64,000 bases of DNA from Parcubacteria group bacterium Greene0714_7 (GCA_007378985.1 VMHB01000003.1:62001-126000); one strand, 5' to 3'. Positions 15,410-24,922 are shown, counted from the stretch's first letter. Notes: generated by a model not told the origin, from the sequence alone. Program-made: numbers and translations.

Positions 15410-16663
15410 ATGAAGCAGTCACATCTCTTTACTAAAACCCGCAAGGATGCCCCAAAAGATGAGGTTTCCGAGAATGCTCAGCTTCTAATTCGAGGTGGCT
15501 ACATTCACAAGGAAATGGCTGGTGTGTACGATTTACTTCCACTCGGACTTCGTGTTTTTAAAAAAATTGAAAACATTATTCGAGAGGAAATGAATGCACT
15601 TGGCGGGCAGGAAGTTTCTTTTTCTGTTTTGCAGAATCCAGAACTCTGGAAGGCGACTGATCGCTGGGACGATAAAAAAATAGATAATTGGTTTAAGACT
15701 GAACTGAAATCAGGAGGGGAGCTTGGACTTTCTTTTACGCATGAAGAACCAATCACAAAAGCGGTTGCCATGCAGGTATCGAGCTACCGTGATTTACCTC
15801 GATATGTGTACCACTTTCAGTCAAAGTTTCGAAACGAACTTCGCACCAAATCCGGCATCATGCGTGGGCGCGAGTTTGTGATGAAAGATTTATATTCATT
15901 TTGTCGCTCAGAAGAAGAGCTCGATGCATTTTATAAAGAGGTGGGTATCGCCTATGAAAATATATTCCGTCGTGTTGGCTTGGGTGATATTACCTACCTC
16001 ACATTTGCATCGGGCGGAGTATTTTCAAAATTCAGTCATGAGTTCCAAACGGTTTCAACTGCAGGTGAAGACACTATATATATAGACACGGAAAAGCGGA
16101 TTGCAGTGAACGATGAAGTCATGACAGAGGAAGTGCTTGAAGAGCTCTCGCTTGATCGCAATAAGTTGGTAGAAGCAAAATCTATCGAAGTGGGTAACAT
16201 CTTTAAACTCGGCACGAAGTACGCTGATGCTCTTGGTCTCAAATACAAAGACAAAGACGGGAAAGATGCCGAGGTACACATGGGCTCATACGGCATAGGT
16301 GTAGGACGACTTCTCGGCACCGTGGTGGAAGTATTGTGCGATGAGAAGGGAATTGTCTGGCCTGCTTCTATTGCACCCTTCGATGTTCATCTTGTTGAGC
16401 TCTCACAAGGGGATGAAAAAATACGAGGCCTAGCTGATTCTTTATATGAAGAACTTCAAGCTGTTGGTGTTGAGGTTTTGTACGATGAGCGAGATACGCG
16501 CGCGGGAGAGAAATTTGCAGACTCAGATCTTTTAGGTATGCCATACCGCATAGTGGTAGGACGACAGTCAACCGAAGATTCATTTGAAATTGTGAGACGC
16601 GTTGATGGGCTAAAAAAGACGGTATCAAAACGGGCACTGTTAACTCAAAATTATGGCTTTTAA
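15410..16663 (+). CDS. proS: prolyl-tRNA synthetase, short form
   Basis: Class II synthetase charging tRNA-Pro. Motif 2 is FRNELRTKSGIMRGREFVMKD-like (about 140-160), with FTHEEPIT before it and GSYGIGVGRLLGTVVE as motif 3, then the anticodon-binding domain (PFDVHLVEL, LYDERDTRAGEKFADSDLLG). At 417 aa it lacks the roughly 180-aa editing insertion of the E. coli type, between motifs 2 and 3. Placement behind the T-box closes the regulatory loop: uncharged tRNA-Pro should raise proline synthesis and charging. Confidence 0.95.
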   Translation: MKQSHLFTKTRKDAPKDEVSENAQLLIRGGYIHKEMAGVYDLLPLGLRVFKKIENIIREEMNALGGQEVSFSVLQNPELWKATDRWDDKKIDNWFKTELKSGGELGLSFTHEEPITKAVAMQVSSYRDLPRYVYHFQSKFRNELRTKSGIMRGREFVMKDLYSFCRSEEELDAFYKEVGIAYENIFRRVGLGDITYLTFASGGVFSKFSHEFQTVSTAGEDTIYIDTEKRIAVNDEVMTEEVLEELSLDRNKLVEAKSIEVGNIFKLGTKYADALGLKYKDKDGKDAEVHMGSYGIGVGRLLGTVVEVLCDEKGIVWPASIAPFDVHLVELSQGDEKIRGLADSLYEELQAVGVEVLYDERDTRAGEKFADSDLLGMPYRIVVGRQSTEDSFEIVRRVDGLKKTVSKRALLTQNYGF

Positions 16664-17637
16664 ATTACCGCGAAAAATAGCAGAGCGGTTCTCAAAGGAT
16701 ATTGGTATTGATCTCGGTACCGCGACAAGTGGTTGCTGTGGGAGCTTCCGCGAGAGACATGATAGGGAGGACCCCGACACACATCACTGCCATTAGGCCT
16801 CTCGTTGAGGGTGTTATTTCTGATTTCGAAGTGACCGAAGAAATGCTTACCTATCTGATTCAAAAAGCACAAACGGAGAAAATGCTCTTAGGTCCCCGTG
16901 TTGTTATTGGTGTTCCTTCAGGTATTACCAATGTAGAAATTCGCGCTGTCAGAGATGCCGCAAAAAATGCTGGTGCGAGGGAAGTGTTAATTATTGAAGA
17001 GCCTATGGCTGCAGCTTTGGGCGCACGGCTTCCTGTTGAGAGCGCTGTGGGGACAATGCTCGTGGACATTGGTGGAGGTACTACCGACATCGCGCTCATG
17101 TCACTCGGTGGAATAGTCCGTGCAAAGAATATTCGAATCGCGGGAGATGTTTTGAATGATGATATTGCGAGTTACATTCGTAGCGAATTCAAAATTTTAA
17201 TTGGTGAGCGCACCGCTGAGGATGTAAAAGTTGCAGTTGGTTCAGCAATCAAGTTACCAGTGGCACTAGAGACACACATTCGAGGTCGTGATTTAGTGAC
17301 GGGACTTCCCCGTGAAATTGTTATTACTGATGCAGATATACGAGAAGCCACTGGCTCCTCTATTATTTCGATTGTTGAAGCGATAAAAGAAGTTATTGAA
17401 ACAGCCCCTCCTGAAGTGGTCTCTGATGTGATGCGTCTCGGTATTTTCCTTACGGGTGGGGGTGCGCTCCTCCGAGGGCTTCCTGAACTTTTGGCATCAG
17501 AGCTTAAGGTACCTATTCATGTAGTCGATGACCCACTCACTACGGTTGTTCGTGGGACCGGCATTGTGCTCGAAGATGTTGAAAAATATCGCGCAGTATT
17601 AGTCGATGACGATGATGGTGTACTCGCGGGGTTCTAA
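16653..17637 (+). CDS. mreB: rod shape-determining protein MreB, 5' region with deletion/frameshift
   Basis: ATG 16653 overlaps the proS end and reads MAFKLPRKIAERFSKDIGIDLGTATS, a perfect MreB start. At about 16729-16731 it jumps into VVAVGASARDMIGRTPTHI in another frame. The roughly 25 residues normally between (LVYV...INEPSVVA...) are absent. Downstream is normal: VDIGGGTTDIALMSLGG, LTGGGALLRGLPEL. If the assembly is right the protein cannot be made from this ATG. It heads the mreBCD-mrdA cluster. Confidence 0.85.
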
Positions 17638-18337
17638 AACACGACTCCATTTTCTTACTGGCGTTAGCTCGAACATCGGTTCGTTCATGAGGGGAATTGT
17701 GGCAAATGTTGTAGCTCCTCGCGCAAAGGCCGATGAGTATAGTGCACTGTCGAAAAATGCACTCATCGCTCGCCTCAATATTGCCGATGCTGAATTGAAG
17801 CGCACGCACTATCAAGCGCTTTTATATAGTCTCTTAGCGAATGAAAATGCATCGCTTCGTGAGTCGGTGAGCGCAGTGGCAACTCCCCATGGCGTTACCG
17901 CTCGTGTTATTGCGAGACCTCCTCGAACAAATTACGACACACTCCTCATTGATGTAGGGAAATCGGGCGGTATCAATGAAAATGATGTGGCCATATATCA
18001 AGGTGTGGTGCTTGGGCGCATTAGTGCTGTTGATAGCAATAGTGCGACAGTGACTTTGTTTTCAAGTTCAGGTGTTTCGCATGATGTCATTCTCGGCGAT
18101 CCACGTGCGGTTGCAGTAGCTAAAGGTTTGGGCGGTGGCGCGTTTGAAGTTTCTGTCCCCCAAGGTGTAAAAGTTGCAATAGGAGATTCAGTACGATTTC
18201 CTGCAACTGAGTCGCTTGTTGCTGGCGTTGTTCAAAGTATTTCTGCCGAGGTACGTGATGTATCTCAAATAATACGATTCACCATTCCATTTTCATTTTC
18301 TGAACTTGATTTTATTCGAATTATTCCTACCCGATGA
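17606..18337 (+). CDS. mreC: rod shape-determining protein MreC
   Basis: Periplasmic scaffold linking MreB to wall synthases. The beta-barrel domains are complete (TARVIARPPRTNYDTLLIDVGKSGGI, GRISAVDSNSATVTLFSS). It begins MTMMVYSRGSKTRLHFLTGV inside the mreB end. The usual N-terminal membrane helix after TRLHFLTG is missing; the next residues SNIGSFMRGIVANVVAP are the part that normally follows the helix. This may be another short deletion, here in frame. 243 aa. Confidence 0.85.
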   Translation: MTMMVYSRGSKTRLHFLTGVSSNIGSFMRGIVANVVAPRAKADEYSALSKNALIARLNIADAELKRTHYQALLYSLLANENASLRESVSAVATPHGVTARVIARPPRTNYDTLLIDVGKSGGINENDVAIYQGVVLGRISAVDSNSATVTLFSSSGVSHDVILGDPRAVAVAKGLGGGAFEVSVPQGVKVAIGDSVRFPATESLVAGVVQSISAEVRDVSQIIRFTIPFSFSELDFIRIIPTR

Positions 18338-18591
18338 TTGCCCGCATAGGACTGAGTGTGGCGTTTTTCGCGAGTGTGTTTTTCTGTCCTTGGTGGCTCA
18401 CTGTAGCTTTGGGTATTCTTTTGCTTTCACTTTTTGAAGCCAGCGTACTCGTCATTATTGGGGGTATCTGTATGGATTTAGTTTTTGGTGCACCAATGGT
18501 TCCATTTGGAGGATTTCAGTATCTCTACACAGCACTTTTTTTCATGCTCGTTATATTTTCATGGTATCTTCACCGAACTCTTTCAGAATAA
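18334..18591 (+). CDS. mreD: MreD-like small membrane protein
   Basis: An 85-aa protein that is nearly all hydrophobic with three probable membrane helices (6-30, 32-53, 60-80). Sequence similarity is weak, but GGICMDLVFGAPMVPFGG resembles the MreD centre, and the place between mreC (4-nt overlap) and mrdA is the MreD position. It is about half the usual length. Confidence 0.65.
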   Translation: MIARIGLSVAFFASVFFCPWWLTVALGILLLSLFEASVLVIIGGICMDLVFGAPMVPFGGFQYLYTALFFMLVIFSWYLHRTLSE

Positions 18592-18600
18592 AATAGTAGT

Positions 18601-20198
18601 ATGACTATATTTCGTCGCATTTTTAATCGAAAAAAACGATATCAGGAAATTGAACCTGACGAAATTCTTATTGATGCAGCAAACCTGCCTGCGTTCGATA
18701 CCTCTAGACTTGAAGGAAGAATTGAGAGGCCTGTAGGTACTTCCGTATTCACTGGTTTTTTTTCTATTGTCTTGCTTGTTGGGGTCATATTTATAGGAGC
18801 ACTGATTAATTTACAGATTGTCCAATATCAATCTTTATCTGCGCGCGCTGAAGCCAATCGACTTGCACATTCAGTAATTATTGCTGACCGTGGTCTTATT
18901 CTTGATCGTACTGGAGTAGTCTTGGCAGGTAATACAGCAGGAATATCAGAAACACTCGCTTCTTCAACGACAAAAAAAGATGCGCCTCTCGGCCTTTTTG
19001 CAACAAGGAAATATCCTTTTGGTTCTTCTGCGTCAGTGTTGGTGGGGTATGTGTCATATCCAAAAGCGGATCAAAATGGGTATTGGTACCAAGATCACAC
19101 GGCAGGTGTTGTTGGAGTTGAGTCTTTGTATGATGAGGCACTCTCTGGGACGAACGGTCTCAGTATTGCTGAAACAGATGCATCGGGAAATGTGGTTTCA
19201 GGCAGTATGGTGCGCACCGCAAAGACTGGGAGTGACATTCGTCTTTCCATTGATGCAGGTCTTCAAAAGGCAATGCATGAAGCCATTGCACATCGGTCTG
19301 AGGAGTCAAAATGGCGTGGTGGTTCTGGTGTAATTATGGATGTACAAACAGGGGAGCTCTTAGCGGTAGTGAGTTATCCGTCGTTTGATCCTGAAGTTAT
19401 GTCGAGCGGTTCACCTAAAGATGCTGTTGCAAAATTTTATCGACTGGATCAATTTCCATTCCCAATCCGTATGATCCTTCTAAGCCCTCTGTCTTTAAAG
19501 ATTGGAAAGCACACGGGTGGGTTGATATTCGCAAGGCGCTCTCAGTGTCGTCTGATGTTTATTTCTACGCGATAGGTGGCGGGTATCAAGACCAAGTGGG
19601 ACTTGGTATTGCAACAATTGATAAGTACATGCGTATGTTTGGTTTTGGAAAAGAAACAGGTGTACCAATGTCAGGTGAAGAATTTGGTACAGTTCCAGAC
19701 CCAGAGTGGAAAGCAAACATGTTTGATGGAGAGCGGTGGTTTCTTGGAAACACATACCACACAGCAATTGGGCAGTACGGCTTCCAGGTAACGGTGATGC
19801 AGTTAGTTCGGAGCACTGCAGCGATTGCAAACGATGGAATGTTAATTACACCAGTGATTGAAGCAGGACAAAATGGATTACATACAAATGTCGCAGTAAG
19901 TTCTAGTAACTTAGAGGTTGTTCGGGAAGGTATGCGACTCGCTGTTACGGAAGGCTTGGCGCAAGCGCTTGCAGTTCCCGGTGTGCGTGCCGCTGCAAAG
20001 ACAGGGACTGCAGAAGTTGGCGCGCGTAAAGAATCCATCAACTCACTTGTTGTTGGATTCTTCCCCTATGAGAGTCCTAAGTATGCATTTGCGGTGGTGA
20101 TGGAACGCGCAAAGGCAGGCACACCGCAAGGGGCACCTGCGGTGATGGGAGAAGTGCTTCGTTTTATTGTTAGTGAAAGACCAGAGATGGTGAAGTAG
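18601..20198 (+). pseudogene. mrdA: penicillin-binding protein 2 (MrdA), internal deletion removing the SxxK motif
   Basis: Elongation transpeptidase. N-terminal helix (TGFFSIVLLVGVIFIGAL), pedestal domain (IIADRGLILDRTGVVLA) and DPEVMSSGSPKDAVAKFY are in one frame; from TGSISIPNPYDPSKPSVFKDW (about 19443) the protein continues in another frame to KTGTAEVG and the end. Between them roughly 45 residues, including the active-site Ser-x-x-Lys, are absent. SSD (SxN-type) and KTG motifs remain. Read as it stands, it gives two ORFs, 18601-19575 and 19545-20198, neither an active enzyme. Confidence 0.8.
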
Positions 20199-20235
20199 GT
20201 TTCAGGTGCCAGCTTTCAGCTTTCAGGTGACACCT
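20199..20235. repeat. family C repeat
   Basis: Contains TTCAGGTGCCAGCTTTCAGC and TTTCAGGTGACACC, directly after the mrdA stop. Confidence 0.7.
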
Positions 20236-20357
20236 CATCAGATCCACAAGGACTACAGAAAAGGAGAGCAGAGATAGGATTTTTTCTATCTAAAATATGT
20301 TCTAATTCGTGGGCATTGCGTATTTTTGCAATGCCACTTACAATATCGCATACCACT

Positions 20358-20849
20358 ATGAAAGCACGTACAAAAGGTGATCAATCAGAAGAACAAAATC
20401 TTCTTTCTCAGGAAAAATTTGATGAATTAAAGTTGGAGCTCGAGCGTTTAGTTACCGTTGCAAGAAGAGAAATCGCAGAAGGCCTTGAGTACGCACGCTC
20501 TCTTGGCGACCTTTCAGAGAATGCTGAATATCAGGCAGCGCGTGAACTGCAAGCAGCGACGGAAGAGCGCATTCGCAGGCTCGAGCACATCATAAAATCA
20601 GCGGTCATTATTTCAGAAAAGAAAAAAGGAGTTGCAGGTTTTGGCTCAACAGTTACGATTCGCAAAAAAGGTGACAAAGGCGAGCATGCATACACCATTG
20701 TAGGAAGTGAGGAAGCAGATATGCGTCAGCACAAGATTTCTCACCTCTCGCCACTCGGTGAAGCCATGATGAACAAAAAGAAGGGTGAGACATTTACATT
20801 CTCAACTCCAAGCGGAAGACAGGAGTACACGGTTATTGAGATTTCTTAA
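20358..20849 (+). CDS. greA: transcription elongation factor GreA
   Basis: Rescues backtracked RNA polymerase. Coiled-coil domain with LSQEKFDELKLELERLV and GDLSENAEYQAARELQ (the acidic tip), then the FKBP-like domain (GFGSTVTIRKKG, ISHLSPLGEAMMNKKKGETF). I take ATG 20358 (MKARTKGDQ, 163 aa): TACAAT at 20339-20344 lies upstream of it, and the extra residues of earlier in-frame starts are unlike GreA. No Shine-Dalgarno. Confidence 0.93.
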   Translation: MKARTKGDQSEEQNLLSQEKFDELKLELERLVTVARREIAEGLEYARSLGDLSENAEYQAARELQAATEERIRRLEHIIKSAVIISEKKKGVAGFGSTVTIRKKGDKGEHAYTIVGSEEADMRQHKISHLSPLGEAMMNKKKGETFTFSTPSGRQEYTVIEIS

Positions 20850-20853
20850 GTCC

Positions 20854-21021
20854 ATGGGCATAGAACAAAGTCACGGGACCTTCTACATTACGGGCGTTGA
20901 AGTAACGAAGGCTGAAACAGCAGGAGGAATAGACGGCTTTCCACGCTGGACTAAAGCGGGATGGAAGAAAAGACAGCAGGAAAAATTAGATAGAGAAGCA
21001 AAGAGCCGAAAGAAAAATTAG
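20854..21021 (+). CDS. small basic hypothetical protein, 55 aa
   Basis: Begins 4 nt after greA. MGIEQSHGTFYITGVEV is followed by a very basic tail (KAGWKKRQQEKLDREAKSRKK), suggesting nucleic-acid contact. No family recognised. The close coupling to greA and even composition support coding. Confidence 0.55.
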   Translation: MGIEQSHGTFYITGVEVTKAETAGGIDGFPRWTKAGWKKRQQEKLDREAKSRKKN

Positions 21022-21108
21022 CTTTCTTAAATAATTTAGGCATTCTTATTCTCCCTACCTTGGGAGAATTTTCTTGTATATCAAGCTTCTTTAGCTTAGG
21101 ATTGACTG

Positions 21109-22701
21109 ATGTTCTGGCTTGATAGGGTATACGAACAACTAGAGGGTTCGCTCAAGGAAAAAATAGCGTCAGGCAACACGCTTACGGTTCGTGATGAAAA
21201 AACATCATCTGGTCGTGTGCATGTAGGCTCCATGCGCGCACTCGCACTTCACGCCGCACTTTCAGAACGACTTACAGAAGCGGGTGTTCCAAACATTTTT
21301 AAATACGAAATAAACGACTTCGACCCAATGGATGGTCTTCCTGTCTACTTGGACGCATCGGTGTACACCGAGCACATGGGAAAACCACTCTTGCATGTCC
21401 CATCTCCTGATCCGTCGGCAGAAAACTTTGCTGAATATTTTGCAAACGAATACAGAGAGGCTATTCATGATGCTGGTTTTACTCCAGAGTTTTATCGCGC
21501 AAGTGAGTTGTATCTTTCAGGACGGATGAATGGAGTTATTCGTACCGCACTTGAGAAAGCACTACTCATTCGCCAAATCTATAAAGAAATTTCAGGAGCA
21601 GAGCGCGCCGACACATGGCTTCCAATTTCAATCATTTGCGAGCAGTGCGGGAAAGTAGGTACAACGAAAGCAACTCTGTTTGACGGAGAAAAAGTCACCT
21701 ACGCCTGTTATCCCACTGCCGTGAAGTGGGCAGTTGGATGTGGGTACAAAGGAGAAGTGTCTCCGTTTGATGGCAAAGCAAAATTGCCATGGAAGGTTGA
21801 ATGGGCTGCAAAATGGAAAGTGATGGGCGTTGATGTTGAGGGTGGCGGTAAAGATCACTACTCTAAAGGGGGTGCGAGAGATGTTGCGCGCCGTATTTCG
21901 GAGGAAGTGTTCGAATACCCTGAACCCTTCGGTGTATCAAATGAATTCTTTTTAGTGGGAGGCAAAAAAATGTCTTCCTCAAAAGGTGCAGGATCCTCGG
22001 CACGTGAGATTGTTGATCTTTTGCCTCCGCAAATATTTAGACTTGCACTTTTTGGCAAGGATATGAATCAGCAAATTAACTTTGATCCAGCTGGTGACAC
22101 TATTCCAGTGTTATTTGATACCTATGACACTCTTGCGGAGAAGTACTGGTCAGGAATTGTTGATGATGATTCACGATTATTTGAATATATTCACTCGCCA
22201 TCTGAGCGTGCGGTGCTCAAAAGTAGAAAGCGATTTCTCCCGAGATTCTCGCAAGTAGCATTCCTTGTGCAGATGCCACACCTTGATTTGGAGTCTGAAA
22301 TGCTCCGCTTAAAGGGAGAAGCAATAACTCCACTCGATAGAGAAGAGCTAGAGCTTCGAGCTAAGTACGCCAAGATTTGGCTGGAGAAATCAGCCTCTGA
22401 TGAATTTAAATTTTTGCTTTCAATAGATAGTGTTCCTGAATCTGCAAAGAATTTGTCTCTCGAGCAGAAGAGTACGCTAGTGGAATTGCTCACTTTCATA
22501 GAGAGTCATGAGAAGCTTGATGGTTTAGCACTCCACACAGAAATTCATGAGATACGAAAGCGACACGCCATAGAACCTAAAGCTTTCTTCGGGGCAATCT
22601 ATCAAGCGTTCTTAGGGAAAGACCATGGCCCTAAAGTGGGGTGGTTCCTTAGTGTTTTGGATAGGGAATTCGTGATTTCCCGCCTCAAAGAGGTTTCTTG
22701 A
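21109..22701 (+). CDS. lysS: lysyl-tRNA synthetase, class I
   Basis: Class I LysRS of the archaeal/spirochaete type, 530 aa. HIGH-like motif in SSGRVHVGSMRALALH, the family segment CEQCGKVGTTKATLFDGEKV (zinc-like), and KMSKS as GGKKMSSSKGAGS; the alpha-helical anticodon region fills the C terminus. Ends FLGKDHGPKVGWFLSVLD. Class I LysRS in a bacterium is typical of a scattered minority, CPR included, and is generally attributed to transfer from archaea. Confidence 0.93.
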   Translation: MFWLDRVYEQLEGSLKEKIASGNTLTVRDEKTSSGRVHVGSMRALALHAALSERLTEAGVPNIFKYEINDFDPMDGLPVYLDASVYTEHMGKPLLHVPSPDPSAENFAEYFANEYREAIHDAGFTPEFYRASELYLSGRMNGVIRTALEKALLIRQIYKEISGAERADTWLPISIICEQCGKVGTTKATLFDGEKVTYACYPTAVKWAVGCGYKGEVSPFDGKAKLPWKVEWAAKWKVMGVDVEGGGKDHYSKGGARDVARRISEEVFEYPEPFGVSNEFFLVGGKKMSSSKGAGSSAREIVDLLPPQIFRLALFGKDMNQQINFDPAGDTIPVLFDTYDTLAEKYWSGIVDDDSRLFEYIHSPSERAVLKSRKRFLPRFSQVAFLVQMPHLDLESEMLRLKGEAITPLDREELELRAKYAKIWLEKSASDEFKFLLSIDSVPESAKNLSLEQKSTLVELLTFIESHEKLDGLALHTEIHEIRKRHAIEPKAFFGAIYQAFLGKDHGPKVGWFLSVLDREFVISRLKEVS

Positions 22702-22749
22702 TATCGGCGGATAGTAGAATTACTATGTTTTTATTCAAATAAAAAAACT

Positions 22750-22908
22750 ATGGCGAGAATAGAAAGAGCAGAAAGAATACCTGAGCCGGATCATTCAGTT
22801 CCTGGACATTTCGTTGTTCCAAAGGGGGAAAGGGAGGATGTAGTACATCCGCTAAGAGTAGGAGATGTCATTCCGGGGCATGTAATCGTGAAGGATCCTG
22901 AAGTGTAG
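22750..22908 (+). CDS. small hypothetical protein, 52 aa
   Basis: MARIERAERIPEPDHSVPGH followed by VVPKGEREDVVHPLRVGDVI. Hydrophilic, no known domain. A good intrinsic terminator follows about 50 nt downstream, supporting a real transcription unit. Confidence 0.5.
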   Translation: MARIERAERIPEPDHSVPGHFVVPKGEREDVVHPLRVGDVIPGHVIVKDPEV

Positions 22909-22957
22909 GAGTACCAAGCAAACCTTAGTCCTCAAAATAGTTATTAAGAAAATCTAA

Positions 22958-22985
22958 AATCCCCACCAACGGTGGGGATTTTTTG
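22958..22985 (+). terminator. intrinsic terminator
   Basis: Stem AATCCCCACC/GGTGGGGATT, loop AAC, followed by TTTTT. Confidence 0.85.
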
Positions 22986-22987
22986 TT

Positions 22988-23024
22988 ACCTGAAAGCTGG
23001 CACCTGGCACCTAAAACCTAGTTG
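22988..23024. repeat. family C repeat
   Basis: ACCTGAAAGCTGGCACCTGG followed by CACCTAAAACCTAG, just before the MraZ boxes. Confidence 0.65.
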
Positions 23025-23030
23025 TTCCAA

Positions 23031-23104
23031 GTGGGGATAAGTAAACATAAAGTGGGGCAGGGTGGCATATAATACGAAGTAAGTGGGACAAAGTGGCATA
23101 TAAG
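23031..23104 (+). promoter_or_regulatory. MraZ operator and dcw promoter
   Basis: GTGGGG/GTGGCA/GTGGGA hexamers start at 23031, 23052, 23062, 23083 and 23093, i.e. on one face at multiples of 10-11 bp, the known MraZ binding pattern. TATAAT (23068-23073) lies between them. Two near-identical 22-nt units (from 23051 and 23082) make up the array. MraZ should repress its own operon here. Confidence 0.8.
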
Positions 23105-23133
23105 TTTTGAGCCACAAAATCCCCTTTATTTTC

Positions 23134-23568
23134 ATGCTCATTGGCGAATACCAGCACACGCTTGATCCAAAAAAACGCCTTTCACTTCCGGCTCGCTTTC
23201 GTAAAGAACTTGGTAAGACCGTTATCGTTACTCGAGGACTCGACCACTGTCTTTTTGTTTTCTCAGTAACATCATGGAAAAAACTTGCAGAGAAGTTTAG
23301 TCAGCTTTCTATAGGCTCATCTGATACACGAGGTTTTAATCGCTTCGTGCTTGCAGGCGCAGTAGAAGCTGATGTTGATTCTGCAGGACGCATTCTTATT
23401 CCTGATTATCTGAAAGATTTTGCAACTCTTAAAACTGATGTCGTACTTGCCGGTGTGAATGACCGAATTGAAGTTTGGGATAAGAAACGCTGGGCATCCT
23501 ACAAAGAGCAGATTGAGTCGCAGGGAGACGCGATGGCTGCGAAGCTCGGGGAGATTGGTGTCATATAA
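23134..23568 (+). CDS. mraZ: transcriptional regulator MraZ
   Basis: AbrB-like double-SpoVT DNA-binding protein that autoregulates the division/wall cluster. Two copies of the motif are visible: YQHTLDPKKRLSLPARFRKEL and VDSAGRILIPDYLKDFA. Start chosen at ATG 23134 (MLIGEYQHT), the family's usual N terminus, giving 144 aa; earlier residues in the frame are not MraZ-like. Its operator array lies immediately upstream. Confidence 0.95.
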   Translation: MLIGEYQHTLDPKKRLSLPARFRKELGKTVIVTRGLDHCLFVFSVTSWKKLAEKFSQLSIGSSDTRGFNRFVLAGAVEADVDSAGRILIPDYLKDFATLKTDVVLAGVNDRIEVWDKKRWASYKEQIESQGDAMAAKLGEIGVI

Positions 23569-23570
23569 AA

Positions 23571-23604
23571 GCTTTCAGGTTACAGCTTTCGGCTTCCAGC
23601 TTTA
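23571..23604. repeat. family C repeat
   Basis: AGCTTTCAGGTTACAGC with CTTTCGGCTTCCAGCTTT between mraZ and rsmH. Confidence 0.65.
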
Positions 23605-23613
23605 AGAAAAAAA

Positions 23614-24537
23614 ATGAAAAAAACAGATACAGCAATCAAAGAAATAAAACACGAAACGGTTCTTTTGGATGAAACCGTTGATGGATTGCTATTGAAGGCA
23701 GGAGCGACTGCGATAGATGCAACGGTAGGAACGGGAGGACACTCTGAAAAGATTTCAAAGATATTGGGTAAGAAGGGAACACTGCTCGTTCTTGATCTTG
23801 ATGAAAACTCTTTAACTCGCTCCCGTGAGCGTCTCTCCGATGCACCAGGGAAAGTTATGTATGTACAAGGAAATTTTCGTAACATCAAATCTCTCGCAGA
23901 GAGTGCTGGTATTACTAACCCTGCAGGGATTGTATTTGATTTAGGGTGGCATTCAGAACAACTTGATGCTGGTCGAGGGCTTTCATTTAAAAGTGATGAA
24001 CCACTCTTGATGACACTCGGCTCTGGTGACGAGCATCTCTATACCGCAAAGGACATCATTAAAGATTGGGATGAAGAAGAGATTGCACGAATCATCAAAG
24101 AATACGGAGAAGAGAAATTTTCAGGACGCATTGCTCGCGTCATTGTTGAAGAAAGAAGAAAGCAGAGTATTGATACTGCAAAACAGCTCGCAGACATAAT
24201 TTCTTCGGCTGTCCCTAGTTTTTACAGAAATGGGAAGATTCATCCCGCAACAAGAACATTCCAAGCACTTCGTATCGCAGTGAATGATGAACTTGGCGCT
24301 CTTACAGAAGCACTCAAAGAAGCGCTCGATCTTTTGGCTCCTAATGGAAGACTTGCGGTCATTTCATTTCATAGCCTTGAAGACAGAATTGTGAAGCACG
24401 CATTTCGACAAGCCGAAGATGCTGATATTGGTGTCCGAATTACCAAAAAACCCATTGTGCCGAGTGAGGCGGAGAGGAAAAAGAATCCTCGCGCCAGAAG
24501 TGCCAAGCTTAGAATTTTTGAAAAAAACAAAAAATAA
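23614..24537 (+). CDS. rsmH: 16S rRNA (cytosine(1402)-N(4))-methyltransferase
   Basis: SAM-dependent enzyme (MraW) acting on the ribosomal P site. Starts typically with IKHETVLLDETVDGLLL, SAM loop DATVGTGGHSEKI, GIVFDLGWHSEQLD (usual DLGVSSxQLD), and near the end VISFHSLEDRIVKHAF. 307 aa, normal. The third-position W replacing the VS pair in DLGWHS is a mild oddity. Second gene of the dcw-like cluster. Confidence 0.95.
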   Translation: MKKTDTAIKEIKHETVLLDETVDGLLLKAGATAIDATVGTGGHSEKISKILGKKGTLLVLDLDENSLTRSRERLSDAPGKVMYVQGNFRNIKSLAESAGITNPAGIVFDLGWHSEQLDAGRGLSFKSDEPLLMTLGSGDEHLYTAKDIIKDWDEEEIARIIKEYGEEKFSGRIARVIVEERRKQSIDTAKQLADIISSAVPSFYRNGKIHPATRTFQALRIAVNDELGALTEALKEALDLLAPNGRLAVISFHSLEDRIVKHAFRQAEDADIGVRITKKPIVPSEAERKKNPRARSAKLRIFEKNKK

Positions 24538-24541
24538 AACC

Positions 24542-24919
24542 ATGAACAAAAACCGAAACACCAAAAAAGTATCAGAACATCAAGGTTCACTGCCATTTTC
24601 TAGAAACACCCACTCGGGAATATTGGCGTATGCAAATGTATTTGAACGTCGCACAGTAGTAGTGTTTGGTGTCGCATTCCTTCTTTTGTCGGTCCTCTAC
24701 ATTTATTTCATGATTTCATCAGTAGTGCATGTCGCTGCCCGCCAAGAGCTTGTTCGGTCTGCTTCGCGCGCATCTGCAGAAGTTGCGACTCTTGAGACTG
24801 CGTATCTATCAAAAACACAAACCATTACTGAGCCGTACGCTCGCTCACTTGGCTTTGTATCTGTGCGTGATCGCTCTTTTGTGAGCAAGGCAAGTGTGGC
24901 GTTTAAAGATGCAAGATAA
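24542..24919 (+). CDS. FtsL-like small divisome protein
   Basis: A 125-aa bitopic protein: basic N terminus, one membrane helix (about 35-58, TVVVFGVAFLLLSVLYIYFMI), then a helical, coiled-coil-like periplasmic part (AARQELVRSASRASAEVATLE). Sequence identity to FtsL cannot be judged, but topology and the place between rsmH and ftsI are those of FtsL. Starts 4 nt after rsmH. Confidence 0.65.
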   Translation: MNKNRNTKKVSEHQGSLPFSRNTHSGILAYANVFERRTVVVFGVAFLLLSVLYIYFMISSVVHVAARQELVRSASRASAEVATLETAYLSKTQTITEPYARSLGFVSVRDRSFVSKASVAFKDAR

Positions 24920-24922
24920 TGT

